The position numbers were made by a program, and so were the translations under genes. Positions 1-9,009 of a DNA stretch of 64,000 bases are shown in pieces; position 1 is the first letter of the stretch; each line of letters opens with the position of its first letter. The notes under the pieces are model-generated. The model had not been told where the DNA came from, made no database searches, and was given only the letters and a program-made list of their open reading frames with translations. Source of the stretch: Clostridium_AT radicumherbarum (GTDB lineage: Bacteria; Bacillota; Clostridia; Clostridiales; Clostridiaceae). The DNA is taken from the NCBI RefSeq assembly GCF_045310525.1, contig NZ_JBJHZY010000001.1, positions 1,240,001-1,304,000 of the forward strand, given 5' to 3'.

Positions 1-1
1 A

Positions 2-112
2 GTATATAAAAAGATTTATGAAAATGGAAAATTAGTTGGACAGGAACTTATTTCTAATGAAACTTATAAAAAAGTAGATGAAGTTATTAGAAGAGGAACA
101 AAAAAGAGATAA
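2..112 (+). CDS. C-terminal end of a G5-domain (VanW/YabE-like) protein, partial
   Basis: An open frame runs from the left edge to a TAA at 110-112, giving about 36 residues. The text YENGKLVGQELISNE followed by a Lys/Arg-rich end resembles the last strands of a G5 domain, found at the C-terminus of surface and cell-wall proteins such as VanW-like or YabE-like proteins. Only the tail is visible, so the full function cannot be stated. A rho-independent terminator follows within 20 bases, which supports a real gene end. Confidence 0.5.
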   Translation, partial: VYKKIYENGKLVGQELISNETYKKVDEVIRRGTKKR

Positions 113-130
113 AAAGGATATTATGACTCA

Positions 131-166
131 AAATAGACATGCATAAAGTGGCATGTCTATTTTTTT
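131..166 (+). terminator. rho-independent terminator
   Basis: A 12-bp stem (131-142 with 151-162) around an 8-base loop is followed by a T-rich run. It ends the G5-domain gene and separates it from the moxR operon. Confidence 0.85.
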
Positions 167-316
167 CTCATAATTAGTTGTATTACAATTTAGTAACGTT
201 TGGCTTAAATAATTTTATTACAGAGTACGTTATAAATGGAAACTTATTGTAAAAATAAGTTTTAATATGTTATAATTTGATTATTATGTCAATTTGATAC
301 TAAGGAGGAAAGTATA

Positions 317-1255
317 GTGGAAAGTGAACAGATAATTAAAAATATTGTATATAATATGGAAAAAGTTATAATAGGTAAAAGGTACGAAATCTACAATATA
401 ATGAAAGGAATTATAGCTAATGGTCATATATTAATAGAGGATGTTCCAGGAGTTGGAAAGACTAACTTAGTTAAGGCCTTAGCAAAATCAGTAAATTTGT
501 CCTACAGCAGAATTCAATTTACCCCAGATCTTTTACCTTCAGATATAACAGGTATATCTATATATAATCAAAAAAATATGGAATTTGAATTTAGACGAGG
601 CCCAATATTTGCAAACATAGTTTTAGCAGATGAGATTAACAGAACATCACCTAAAACTCAATCGGCATTACTTGAAGTTATGGAAGAGAAACAAATTTCA
701 GAAGGGAATTATACATATCTATTAGATAAGCCATTTTTCGTTCTTGCAACACAAAATCCAATAGAAAGCGAAGGAACCTTTGTACTTCCCGAAGCACAAT
801 TAGACAGATTTATGATTAAGGTGAGTATAGGCTATCCAGAAAAAAAAGATGAGGCTGAAATTTTAAAAATTTATAGAAATAAGGAACCCCTAGAAGAACT
901 GCAAAGTGTTGCAGAACCAGAGGATATTATTGAGCTTCAGAATTTATCAAGAAATGTGAAGGTGAAAGATGACATAAATGAATATATAGCAAATATAGCT
1001 GATGCTACAAGAAATAATAAATATCTTGCATTAGGCTGCAGCACGAGAGCATCTATAGCCTTATTAAAAATTTCCCAAGCCAGTGCTTTAATTAATGGGA
1101 GAGATTATGTAATTCCAGAGGATATTAGGGAAAATGCGCTCCTGGTTTTAAACCATAGAGTAGTTGTCTCCTCTCTTGCTAGGGCAAATAACTATGATAG
1201 TGAGGATGTAATTAGGGACATCATTAAAACCGTTTCCCTTCCAAAGGTGAAGTAA
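317..1255 (+). CDS. MoxR-family AAA+ ATPase
   Basis: MoxR-type AAA+ ATPases act as chaperones for partner proteins with von Willebrand-like or DUF58 domains. The 312-residue length is typical. Walker A (DVPGVGKT) lies near residues 42-49, Walker B (IVLADEIN) near 101-108 and a sensor motif (ATQNP) near 144. The start is GTG at 317, eight bases after TAAGGAGG. The next gene starts one base after the stop, and a transglutaminase follows. This is the common MoxR-DUF58-transglutaminase cassette. Its substrate is not known; a role at the envelope is inferred from the partners. Confidence 0.93.
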   Translation: MESEQIIKNIVYNMEKVIIGKRYEIYNIMKGIIANGHILIEDVPGVGKTNLVKALAKSVNLSYSRIQFTPDLLPSDITGISIYNQKNMEFEFRRGPIFANIVLADEINRTSPKTQSALLEVMEEKQISEGNYTYLLDKPFFVLATQNPIESEGTFVLPEAQLDRFMIKVSIGYPEKKDEAEILKIYRNKEPLEELQSVAEPEDIIELQNLSRNVKVKDDINEYIANIADATRNNKYLALGCSTRASIALLKISQASALINGRDYVIPEDIRENALLVLNHRVVVSSLARANNYDSEDVIRDIIKTVSLPKVK

Positions 1256-1256
1256 A

Positions 1257-2435
1257 ATGTTTAAGGTAAGTATTAAGTTTATTTTGCTATTACTTGTTTC
1301 TTATATTTTTGCAATAGTTGAAGGAGGAAATTTACCCTATGGAATTTTTCACGGACTGCTTTTAACCTTTTTGATTGGTTTTATTTATATTTTAATAAAA
1401 CAAAAGAATATTAAAATTCAAGTGAAATTCAATAACAAAATCTATAGTTCAGGAGAAGAGCAAGAATTTACCACTATTATAAATAATTATGGTTTCTTAC
1501 CTGCACCTTATGTTCTTTTATATAACAATGCATTAGAACAAATTAACTTGAAGTACAATGGTGATGCAGTGGCACTAAATCCTGCTGATAGTGTGTGGAT
1601 TAGAAACGTAGTAAAATTTAATAAAAGAGGACTGTATAATTTTGGAGAAATGAGTATAAAGGTAAGTGATTTATTTTCTATTTTTGAGAGAAAAAGAAAT
1701 ATTAACTTAGATATACCTATTAAGGTCTATCCTAAGGTATATGAAATTTCAAAGTTTACTTCAAATGGTAGTGATATTTTCAAAAATGCTATAAGCAATA
1801 TAAGTAATATTGAAGACTTATATAGTACAAAAGAAATAAGAAAATATAATATAGGTGACAATTTAAAAAAGGTTAATTGGAAAGTAAGTGCAAAGCACGG
1901 TGAGTTGTATGTGAAAAACCCAGATTTAGTTTCTGGGGAAGAAAGTAATATTTTTCTTGATATGAGTAAATCAAACATATTAATTTCAGAAGACGAGATA
2001 AAAGAAGAGCAGTTAATAGATTTGTGTGCTTCAGTAATAAGTCATATGCAATTAAGAGGAATAAAAACTAAATTATTTATTAACACAAAATTGCCTAGAA
2101 CTTTTGAAATAAAGAGCAGAAATGACTTTAATGAGTTAATGGAGTTTTTCCTAACCCAAAAAAGTGATGGTGAAAATGATTTTTCAATGTTTATTAATTC
2201 TAATATAAATAAAATACCTGCATTAAGCTGGATTGGTATTATTACTACAAATGTTAACAGGGAATTAAAAGACAATTTATTATTATTAAAAGACAAAGGG
2301 TATAATATTACTGTTTTTTATTCGACTTTCTCTTTAAAGGATATTACTTATAATGAAATATTAAAAAAGTCGCAGATTGAATGTCTTAGCTTGTTAGACA
2401 TAATAAATAAACAGGAAAGTAAGGTGAAGATATGA
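1257..2435 (+). CDS. DUF58 membrane-anchored protein
   Basis: This 392-residue protein has two hydrophobic segments near residues 5-22 and 30-47, then a soluble region. The soluble part carries the DUF58 signature around residues 190-215 (IRKYNIGDNLKKVNWKVSA), and a vWA-like fold follows. It is the usual partner of the MoxR ATPase encoded directly upstream. Its stop overlaps the start of the next gene in an ATGA, so translation is probably coupled. The exact function of the family is unknown. Confidence 0.9.
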   Translation: MFKVSIKFILLLLVSYIFAIVEGGNLPYGIFHGLLLTFLIGFIYILIKQKNIKIQVKFNNKIYSSGEEQEFTTIINNYGFLPAPYVLLYNNALEQINLKYNGDAVALNPADSVWIRNVVKFNKRGLYNFGEMSIKVSDLFSIFERKRNINLDIPIKVYPKVYEISKFTSNGSDIFKNAISNISNIEDLYSTKEIRKYNIGDNLKKVNWKVSAKHGELYVKNPDLVSGEESNIFLDMSKSNILISEDEIKEEQLIDLCASVISHMQLRGIKTKLFINTKLPRTFEIKSRNDFNELMEFFLTQKSDGENDFSMFINSNINKIPALSWIGIITTNVNRELKDNLLLLKDKGYNITVFYSTFSLKDITYNEILKKSQIECLSLLDIINKQESKVKI

Positions 2436-4708
2436 GCTTTATTAAAGAGAATAAAATGTTCATATTTTTAATATATGTGAATATGTTAGTCATACTTACT
2501 CTTATTAAAATCTGCTACAAAATAGAAAAATTTAATTATCTATATGTAAGTATCTTGATGCTAATAGGCTTTATTGTATATTGGTTTTGTCACAGCGTTT
2601 TAAAGAAAAAAATTTTTAAGTTTTTCTTTACTTTAATTATAATATTTGGAGCAGCAATATATTATTTTTTAAATTCCGGCTATGTAATGAAGCTAATTGA
2701 GGAACAGATTATTAATAATATTATATATATTAACGATTTAGTTAGTCAGGCCATGCCAACAGGCTTTATATACTATAAACCTATTTTTATTTTAATACTG
2801 CCCATGATTATATTTTTAATAATCTTTTTTACTACAAAAGGACTCTTAAACTCTATATTAATATTTAATTTCGCCATAATAACTACACTTTGGTATCTTG
2901 GATATACTGATGAAATTAAAAAATTTTTATTTTATTATATATTGGTTACATTAATCACCTATTGTATTAATTCCTTCAAGAAAAATGTTAGAAAGCTAAA
3001 CAAAAAAGGTGTAAAAGTAAATATTAAAAGCCAAAGAATTTTTTTATATACCATCATTTTATGCGTTATAATTGCTGGGATTACTGATTTTCTTCCCCAG
3101 AACTTTAAAGGAAAATACAGTGCAGATATAAAAGGAAAATTCGTAAATAAATATGTAGAAAATGGTGAAGCAGATACAAGTAAGGCAGTAAAACTCAAAT
3201 ATGATTTATCTTTTTCGGGTTATAACAAAAATGGAAACAAACTTGGGGGGCCAGTAACAGTTGATAAAAACCTTGCTTTTAGGGTTAAAAGTGATGGCAC
3301 ATATTATCTTAAAGGTGATGTAAAGGACTTTTATAATGGATTTAATTGGTCTAATAGTAATGTTAAGTATTATCTGCAGAGCGATAAGAACATGTCAATG
3401 TTTCAAGATAATTTTTCTAAGAGCTTTATAGGTGAAAGTAAGTCTTTAACAATATATCCTGAAGGTTTAAACAGCTCTACTTTATTTACGCCTGAATATG
3501 CCTATAATGCAGTAGTAGAGAAAGGTAATATCTTCTATGATGATATCCCAACCTTTGTAACGAGCAGCGTTGTGAAAAAACCCTATCAAATTAGTTTTTA
3601 TAAATTAAATGGCTATGGATTAAATATCCATGATTATGGTATTAGTACTGATAAAAATGAAGTAGGAACCCTATATTATAATGATTGGTATAAGAAGTAT
3701 CTAGAGCTGCCTGATAATCTAAGCTCAAGAATATATGATTTAGTTTATTCTCTAACAAAAGATAAAAAGTATAATTATGAAAAGATTCAAGCAATAAATA
3801 ACTACTTAAAATCAAATTATAAATATAGTTTAAAGGTTTCTAATGTACCAGATGGGCAAGAATTCCTTGATTATTTTTTATTTACAGAGAAAAAGGGGTA
3901 CTGTACTTACTTTGCAACAGCAGAAACCATTATGTGCAGAATTGCAGGCATTCCAGCTAGATATGTGGAAGGCTTTAATATGGTAAATGAAAAAGACAAC
4001 AATGGCTTATATGAGGTTAAAAATGAAGATGCCCATGCATGGACTGAAGTTCTTTACATGCAGACTCCTACATCAGGACTCTGGTATACAGTTGATGCAG
4101 TTCCAAATGCTGTTGAATACATTCACAAGGAAGAAGAGGCTGACAAAGGTAGTATTTTTACACAAAACGGTAATGCCAATAACGGAAAACAGGCTCCAAG
4201 TAAAGGAGCTAAAGAAGAGGCAGGAGATATTGGTGCTAATACTTCAAAAAAAGGAATAAACCAAAGTATATTGTATATTATTTATGCAATTTTACTAATT
4301 ATATTATTAAACTTACTATTTATTTTTAACTTTAAAATTAAGAAACATGCTATATTGAAGAAGCCCAGTATAGTTCCTCTATATAAATATTCACTAGAAA
4401 GGGTTGAAGCTTTAGGTATTAAAAAGCCAGAAACTTTGACAGATCTGGAGTTTATTGATTCATTAGAGAGTGTACTTTCATTAAAGTTAAAGGAAATATG
4501 TAAGCTAGCCTATGACGAATACTTCGGCGGCATAGGTGTGCAGGAATTTAACAGAGAAGATTTTTTTAAGTTTATTGAAAGCTATCTAGCAAAAAGACAA
4601 AATAAATTTATTTATTTCATAAAAAAATATTACTATATAGGTAAAATCTCTTTAATTAGAAACAAAATTATGATATTATATAAGAGTATTAAAAATATTA
4701 ACACATAA
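2432..4708 (+). CDS. transglutaminase-like membrane protein
   Basis: This 758-residue protein has about six N-terminal membrane segments, a large outer domain with a transglutaminase/protease core, and one membrane segment near residues 610-633 before a cytosolic tail. The catalytic triad is visible: Cys in GYCTYFATAE (about 490), His in DAHAWTEV (about 534) and Asp in VDAVP (about 553). It is the third gene of the MoxR-DUF58-transglutaminase operon. The family may act on wall peptides or surface proteins by analogy; no substrate is proven. Confidence 0.9.
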   Translation: MSFIKENKMFIFLIYVNMLVILTLIKICYKIEKFNYLYVSILMLIGFIVYWFCHSVLKKKIFKFFFTLIIIFGAAIYYFLNSGYVMKLIEEQIINNIIYINDLVSQAMPTGFIYYKPIFILILPMIIFLIIFFTTKGLLNSILIFNFAIITTLWYLGYTDEIKKFLFYYILVTLITYCINSFKKNVRKLNKKGVKVNIKSQRIFLYTIILCVIIAGITDFLPQNFKGKYSADIKGKFVNKYVENGEADTSKAVKLKYDLSFSGYNKNGNKLGGPVTVDKNLAFRVKSDGTYYLKGDVKDFYNGFNWSNSNVKYYLQSDKNMSMFQDNFSKSFIGESKSLTIYPEGLNSSTLFTPEYAYNAVVEKGNIFYDDIPTFVTSSVVKKPYQISFYKLNGYGLNIHDYGISTDKNEVGTLYYNDWYKKYLELPDNLSSRIYDLVYSLTKDKKYNYEKIQAINNYLKSNYKYSLKVSNVPDGQEFLDYFLFTEKKGYCTYFATAETIMCRIAGIPARYVEGFNMVNEKDNNGLYEVKNEDAHAWTEVLYMQTPTSGLWYTVDAVPNAVEYIHKEEEADKGSIFTQNGNANNGKQAPSKGAKEEAGDIGANTSKKGINQSILYIIYAILLIILLNLLFIFNFKIKKHAILKKPSIVPLYKYSLERVEALGIKKPETLTDLEFIDSLESVLSLKLKEICKLAYDEYFGGIGVQEFNREDFFKFIESYLAKRQNKFIYFIKKYYYIGKISLIRNKIMILYKSIKNINT

Positions 4709-4709
4709 C

Positions 4710-4794
4710 GCAGAAGTGCTGGAATTGGCAGACAGGCTGGTCTCAGAAGCCAGTGTTTAACCACGTGTGGGTTCAAATCCCATCTTCTGCACCA
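4710..4794 (+). tRNA. tRNA-Leu (anticodon CAG)
   Basis: The acceptor stem GCAGAAG pairs with CTTCTGC, and ACCA is encoded. The anticodon stem CTGGT/GCCAG closes a seven-base loop with CAG in the middle, which reads CUG leucine codons. A long variable arm and the T arm GTGGG-TTCAAAT-CCCAT are present, as expected of a class II tRNA. It starts two bases after the transglutaminase stop. Confidence 0.95.
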
Positions 4795-4808
4795 ATTTAA
4801 AAATAATT

Positions 4809-4836
4809 ACCACTGATAAGCATTTATCGGTGGTAT
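4809..4836 (+). terminator. hairpin after tRNA-Leu
   Basis: An 11-bp stem with one G-T pair closes a four-base loop (GCAT) and is followed by an AT-rich stretch. It probably ends tRNA transcription. The T-tract is weak. Confidence 0.55.
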
Positions 4837-4868
4837 TAATTTAAATAAACATAATTGGAAGGTGGGAT

Positions 4869-5885
4869 ATGAATAATAAACTAGAAAGTATAAAAAAATT
4901 AACTTTGAGCTGTTTTATTTTTTTAGCAATAAGTATTAATTTGATTTATGCAATTAACATCCGTATGCATAGTACAAGCAATTCTCAAGTCATTAAAATG
5001 GTATTAGCTGCTGGTAACCAGGGAAATATCTCTATTTCAGAGAGCAGTTATTTTAAAAAATACATTATTAGCTGCGATAGAGAAATTGAAAAATTAAACT
5101 TAGAAGACAATAAAGATTATATTAACATCAACCTAAAAAAGGATGAGGCAGAAAGTATAAATCTTAATGGAGACAAGAAATTACAAGACCAGGATCTTGG
5201 TTATAACATTACAAAAGATGGTTACATTCTAAAGATTAAAAAAAAGCTAGAGCATAATAATTTTGTAAGTATTGATAGGAACAATAAGAAAAATATTATT
5301 ATTCTTATTTCAAAAGTGGACAAGCCTTTTACTCATAGTGTTGTAATTGATCCAGGCCACGGCGGTGTTGATAAGGGAGCCAATTATGGCAGTTTATATG
5401 AGAAGGATATCAATTTAAAGATTGCAAATTACGCTGCTGATCAGCTTGAATTCAGCGGCATTAAAGTAATTTTAACAAGAGATGAAGACAAATTATTACC
5501 ACTTAAAGAAATTGGAGATATTACAAATTCGTCTTTAGCTGATATCTTTGTATCAGTACATGTTAATGAGAACAAAGAGAGTAAATACTGTGGTGTTTCT
5601 AGTTATTATTATGATCCTAATGGATTTCAAACTGAAGAAAGAATTAGACTTGCAAAAACTATGCAAAGTGAACTTGTGAAAAGCGATTCTTGGAAGAATG
5701 TAGGTATTCTTAGACAGAACTTTGCAGTATTAAGATATAGCAATATACCTAGTGTACTTTTAGAATGTGGATTTATAAGTAATACCGAAGATAGAAATAA
5801 ATTAACTCAGGATAATGTTCTTAGAAATTATGGAGATAATATAGCTAAGGGAGTTATTAAATATTTTCAGAAAAATAATAACTAA
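4869..5885 (+). CDS. N-acetylmuramoyl-L-alanine amidase (Amidase_3)
   Basis: This enzyme cleaves the bond between muramic acid and the stem peptide in peptidoglycan. An N-terminal hydrophobic segment (residues about 11-27) acts as signal or anchor. A lysine-rich spacer follows, then the amidase domain. Zinc ligands are visible: His in DPGHGG (about 163), Glu in YEKDIN (about 178) and His in SVHVN (about 230). The catalytic Glu is in LLECGF (about 299). The domain is of the CwlD/AmiC type; a role in spore germination or in cell separation cannot be told apart from sequence. RBS GGAAGGTGGG precedes the ATG. Confidence 0.9.
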   Translation: MNNKLESIKKLTLSCFIFLAISINLIYAINIRMHSTSNSQVIKMVLAAGNQGNISISESSYFKKYIISCDREIEKLNLEDNKDYININLKKDEAESINLNGDKKLQDQDLGYNITKDGYILKIKKKLEHNNFVSIDRNNKKNIIILISKVDKPFTHSVVIDPGHGGVDKGANYGSLYEKDINLKIANYAADQLEFSGIKVILTRDEDKLLPLKEIGDITNSSLADIFVSVHVNENKESKYCGVSSYYYDPNGFQTEERIRLAKTMQSELVKSDSWKNVGILRQNFAVLRYSNIPSVLLECGFISNTEDRNKLTQDNVLRNYGDNIAKGVIKYFQKNNN

Positions 5886-5888
5886 TTT

Positions 5889-5917
5889 AACACGGGTTAT
5901 TCCCGTGTTTTTGTTTT
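5889..5917 (+). terminator. rho-independent terminator
   Basis: An eight-bp stem (AACACGGG/CCCGTGTT) with a short loop is followed by TTTGTTTT. It ends the amidase gene. Confidence 0.85.
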
Positions 5918-5979
5918 GAAGCAATATTTTTGCTATAATATATTACATATGAACTAACGAAGGAGGCAGATATTTAAAG

Positions 5980-6804
5980 ATGATTAAGCTGTTATGTATG
6001 GATATGGATGGTACACTTTTAAATACCAGAGGTGAGATAAGTAAAAAAAACTTAGATACTATTAAAAAAGCTCATGACAAAGGTGTAAAAGTTACTATTT
6101 GTACAGGAAGAATATTCACTTCAGCTAGATATTTTGCTGATTTAATAGGAATAAAGGTTCCTATCATTGCTACAAATGGATCCTACATTCGTGAAAAGGA
6201 CAGAGATGAAATAATATATAAAGCTGTACTTGGTAAGAGAAAATGTGAAGAGGTCTTAAATGTTCTTAGGAAGTATAAAATTTACCCACATTTTAATTCT
6301 CCCAATACTGTTTTTACAGAAAAAATAATATATTCATCACAAAGCTATGCCAATATGAATAAGACACTGCCAAAGGACAGGCAAATAGATATACAAATTG
6401 TAGATGATTGGAATATTATTTTTGATAAATATGAAGATGAAATATTGAAGTGTATATGTATTGACGAGGATATAGAAAAAATTCAGGCAGCAAAAATAGA
6501 GCTCAAAAATAATGGAGAACTAGAAGTTGTAAGTTCTAATAAGAATAATTTTGAGGTAATGAACAAAGGAGTTTCTAAGGGAAGAGCTGTAGAAGTTTTG
6601 GCAGGATTCTATAATATAAACAAAGAAGAGATAATGTGCATAGGGGATAATGAAAATGACTTGTCTATGATTAAATATGCTGGGACGGGTGTGGCAATGG
6701 GAAATGCAGAAGAATTTGTAAAAGAAGCAGCAGATTATGTTACTTCCACTAACGATGATGATGGGGTGGCAAAAGCTATTGATGAACTAATTTTACATAA
6801 TTAA
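5980..6804 (+). CDS. Cof-type HAD-superfamily hydrolase
   Basis: This 274-residue HAD IIB (Cof/YbjI) sugar-phosphate phosphatase has motif I MDMDGTLL at residues 7-14 with the nucleophile Asp, motif II in VTICTGR, a catalytic Lys region, and motif IV GDNENDLSMI near residue 227. A large cap domain lies between motifs II and III. Substrates in this family are broad (phosphosugars, FMN, pyridoxal phosphate) and cannot be assigned here. An AAGGAGG lies 13 bases before the ATG, rather far, but the N-terminus fits the family. Confidence 0.88.
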   Translation: MIKLLCMDMDGTLLNTRGEISKKNLDTIKKAHDKGVKVTICTGRIFTSARYFADLIGIKVPIIATNGSYIREKDRDEIIYKAVLGKRKCEEVLNVLRKYKIYPHFNSPNTVFTEKIIYSSQSYANMNKTLPKDRQIDIQIVDDWNIIFDKYEDEILKCICIDEDIEKIQAAKIELKNNGELEVVSSNKNNFEVMNKGVSKGRAVEVLAGFYNINKEEIMCIGDNENDLSMIKYAGTGVAMGNAEEFVKEAADYVTSTNDDDGVAKAIDELILHN

Positions 6805-6887
6805 TAGCTATCTTTACTAGAATTAAACAATAATATAATATATATATAGTGAAGATTTAAGGATTTATTGAGGAGATGAAAATAAAT

Positions 6888-7355
6888 TTGAATTTAAATA
6901 TTGTTTTGTTTGAGCCTGAAATTCCACAAAATACAGGAAATATTGCTAGAACTTGTGTATTAACTAATTCTAAATTACATCTGATTAAACCTCTTGGCTT
7001 TAGTCTTGAGGAAAAGCATTTAAAAAGGGCTGGATTAGATTACTGGACATATTTGGATATGGAGGTACATGAGTCTTACGAGGATTTTAGAAAAAAGTAT
7101 CCTGAAGGGAATTTCTATTTTTCTACTACAAAAGGCAAAAAGTTTTATACTGAAGTAAGTTACAAAGAGGGAGATTTTATTATATTCGGAAAAGAAACAG
7201 CTGGGCTGCCCGATTATATTCGTAATGACAACCTAGATAATCTAATAAGGGTTCCAATGCTTGAAAGCAGTACAAGATCTTTAAATCTCTCCAACACTGC
7301 AGCTATCCTAGCTTATGAAGCATTAAGACAAATGAATTTTCCAAACATGAAGTAG
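6888..7355 (+). CDS. trmL: tRNA (cytidine(34)-2'-O)-methyltransferase
   Basis: This SPOUT-fold enzyme methylates the ribose of the wobble base in tRNA-Leu. The family signature LFEPEIPQNTGNIART opens the protein, IIFGKETAGLP binds the SAM knot, and MLESSTRSLNLSNTAAI closes the knot. An ATG at 6876 touches the AGGAG ribosome site, so it is too close to be used. The in-frame TTG at 6888 gives 155 residues and the same short N-terminus as known TrmL/CspR proteins, so it is preferred, although the spacing is then about 12 bases. It forms a unit with the DegV gene 13 bases downstream. Confidence 0.9.
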   Translation: MNLNIVLFEPEIPQNTGNIARTCVLTNSKLHLIKPLGFSLEEKHLKRAGLDYWTYLDMEVHESYEDFRKKYPEGNFYFSTTKGKKFYTEVSYKEGDFIIFGKETAGLPDYIRNDNLDNLIRVPMLESSTRSLNLSNTAAILAYEALRQMNFPNMK

Positions 7356-7368
7356 GAGGAGAAATAAA

Positions 7369-8208
7369 ATGGATAAGATTAAAATAGTTACTGATAGTAC
7401 CTCAGATTTGCCATTAGATATTATAAATAAATATGACATAGAGGTACTCCCCCTTACAGTACATTTTGGAAAGGTCACTTATAGAGATGGAGTAGATATA
7501 AAACTCCCTGAATTTTTACAGAAAATAAAAACTTCTGATGTTTTTCCTACTACATCACAAATCAATCCTCAAAGCTTTTATGAATGTTATAAAAAATATT
7601 TAGAAGAAGGTTATAAAATACTATCAATACATATTTCATCTAAAATGAGTGGGACATACCAATCAGCATGTATTGCTAAAGATATGCTGCAAAGCGGGGA
7701 TGTTTTTGTTATAGATAGTTTAAATGTTACTTCGGGCCTTGGTCTTTTAGTTTATAAAGCCTGTATTTTAAGAGAATTAAATTACTCCTTTGAGGAAATA
7801 AATAAAAAGCTTATGGAAATTATTCCTCATGTAAAAAGTGCGCTATCCTTTGAAAGCTTAGAAAACCTAGTTAAGGGAGGCCGGCTATCAAAGACAGCAG
7901 GAATGGTTGGCAGCATATTAGGCTTAAGATTAATTCTAGAGATAAAAGATGGGGAAATAGCTGTAATGGACAAGGTTAGAGGAAGCAAGAAAGCTAGCAA
8001 AACCATAGTAGATTATGTTGAGAAAAAAGGTATCAAGGACAATGAGCCTTCATTTTTACTGCAAGCTGATAATAAGGACGTCTATGAGGTTTTAAAGGAA
8101 TACCAGGTATTAAATTGCAGGGAATTTGTTGAATGTGAAGTAGGATGTGTAGTTGGTACTCATTCAGGAAGTGGTGCAAGCGGTATTTTTTTCATTGAGA
8201 ATTATTAA
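7369..8208 (+). CDS. DegV-family fatty-acid-binding protein
   Basis: DegV (FakB-like) proteins bind a fatty acid and present it to a kinase. The 279-residue length is typical. The N-terminal KIVTDSTSDLP is the family hallmark. SSKMSGTYQSA and a later ESLENLVKGGRLSK segment line the lipid pocket in relatives. No FakA kinase is encoded nearby. RBS AGGAGGAG precedes the ATG. Confidence 0.9.
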   Translation: MDKIKIVTDSTSDLPLDIINKYDIEVLPLTVHFGKVTYRDGVDIKLPEFLQKIKTSDVFPTTSQINPQSFYECYKKYLEEGYKILSIHISSKMSGTYQSACIAKDMLQSGDVFVIDSLNVTSGLGLLVYKACILRELNYSFEEINKKLMEIIPHVKSALSFESLENLVKGGRLSKTAGMVGSILGLRLILEIKDGEIAVMDKVRGSKKASKTIVDYVEKKGIKDNEPSFLLQADNKDVYEVLKEYQVLNCREFVECEVGCVVGTHSGSGASGIFFIENY

Positions 8209-8336
8209 TTCTGAAATATTATATTCAGCACTCATAAATTTTGAGAGAAATTAATTCAAAAAACTATAGCAATTTTATTATGTATATAATATAATAACAT
8301 TAAGGAAATAATACCTATATAATATTGATGGATGAA

Positions 8337-8500
8337 ACTTTCGAGAGATAATCATTTATGATAGCCGAAGGAATAAGCAGGAAAGCCTAAAACCTGTGAA
8401 GCTCTCAGGCAAAAGTATCGAAAGTGGACATATCTCTGGAAAGCTTGAACTATTTAAATTAGAAGTTCATCACCGAAGGAGTAAATCTCTCAGGTTAAAA
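8337..8500 (+). ncRNA. tandem glycine riboswitch
   Basis: Two glycine aptamers lie in series. The P1 stem of aptamer 1 pairs 8337-8344 (ACTTTCGA) with 8418-8425 (TCGAAAGT). Both aptamers show the conserved core: GAGAGAT ... CCGAAGGA ... CTCTCAGGCAAAAG in the first, and TCTCTGGA ... CACCGAAGGAG ... CTCTCAGGTTAAAAG in the second. A strong terminator directly follows, and grdX begins 112 bases later. Glycine binding should favour read-through (an ON switch), which matches the glycine-consuming genes downstream. Confidence 0.93.
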
Positions 8501-8545
8501 GACAGAGTACAATGGCGTAAGGCTTTGTACTTTGTCTTTTTTGTT
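8497..8545 (+). terminator. riboswitch-controlled terminator
   Basis: A 16-bp stem (8497-8512 with 8525-8540, one G-T pair) ends in a T-rich run. Its 5' arm overlaps the 3' edge of the second glycine aptamer, so ligand binding can compete with it. It is the expression platform of the grd operon. Confidence 0.88.
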
Positions 8546-8611
8546 TTATGACTGTACAAGAATTATATTATATTTTTCTTGAAAACCTATACATAATTTG
8601 GAGAATAATGT

Positions 8612-8989
8612 ATGATTGAATCAATTATTGTTGTAACCAATAATACTTTGGTAGAAGAAAATTTAGGAAATAAGTTTTCTGTAAATTTCATTAATGGAAG
8701 TGCTGTTGATGTTTTAATTAAGGCTAGAGACTACGTTCATAACAATCATAGGCTCCTGACACATCCTTTAATAAGCAGCATTAAACCAAATGAAATGCCT
8801 TTTAGAACGATTATAATATCTAAACAAAAGGAAAATAATATAGATATGGAATCCCTAGAGCTTATAGAGAATAGTATCAGTACTACTAATAAGTTCATGA
8901 AGGATTTTGGCATTCCTAATTGGAATGAGAGCATATTGAATGATTTCCAATTAATAGACTTTGATATTATATATAATGCCATTAATTAA
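8612..8989 (+). CDS. grdX: GrdX protein
   Basis: This small 125-residue protein is regularly found at the head of glycine/sarcosine/betaine reductase operons. The match rests on the N-terminal VVTNNTLVEE, the internal DVLIKARDYVH...GHRLLTHPL-like segment and, above all, its position between the glycine riboswitch and trxB. Its biochemical role is unknown. A GGAGA lies eight bases before the ATG. Confidence 0.88.
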   Translation: MIESIIVVTNNTLVEENLGNKFSVNFINGSAVDVLIKARDYVHNNHRLLTHPLISSIKPNEMPFRTIIISKQKENNIDMESLELIENSISTTNKFMKDFGIPNWNESILNDFQLIDFDIIYNAIN

Positions 8990-9009
8990 TTTTTAAAGGA
9001 GGTAAGTAC

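Noticed and set aside
4710..4794. tRNA-Leu as an integration site of a mobile element
   Set aside because: No repeat of its 3' end and no integrase next to it; the only recombinase is 35 kb away.
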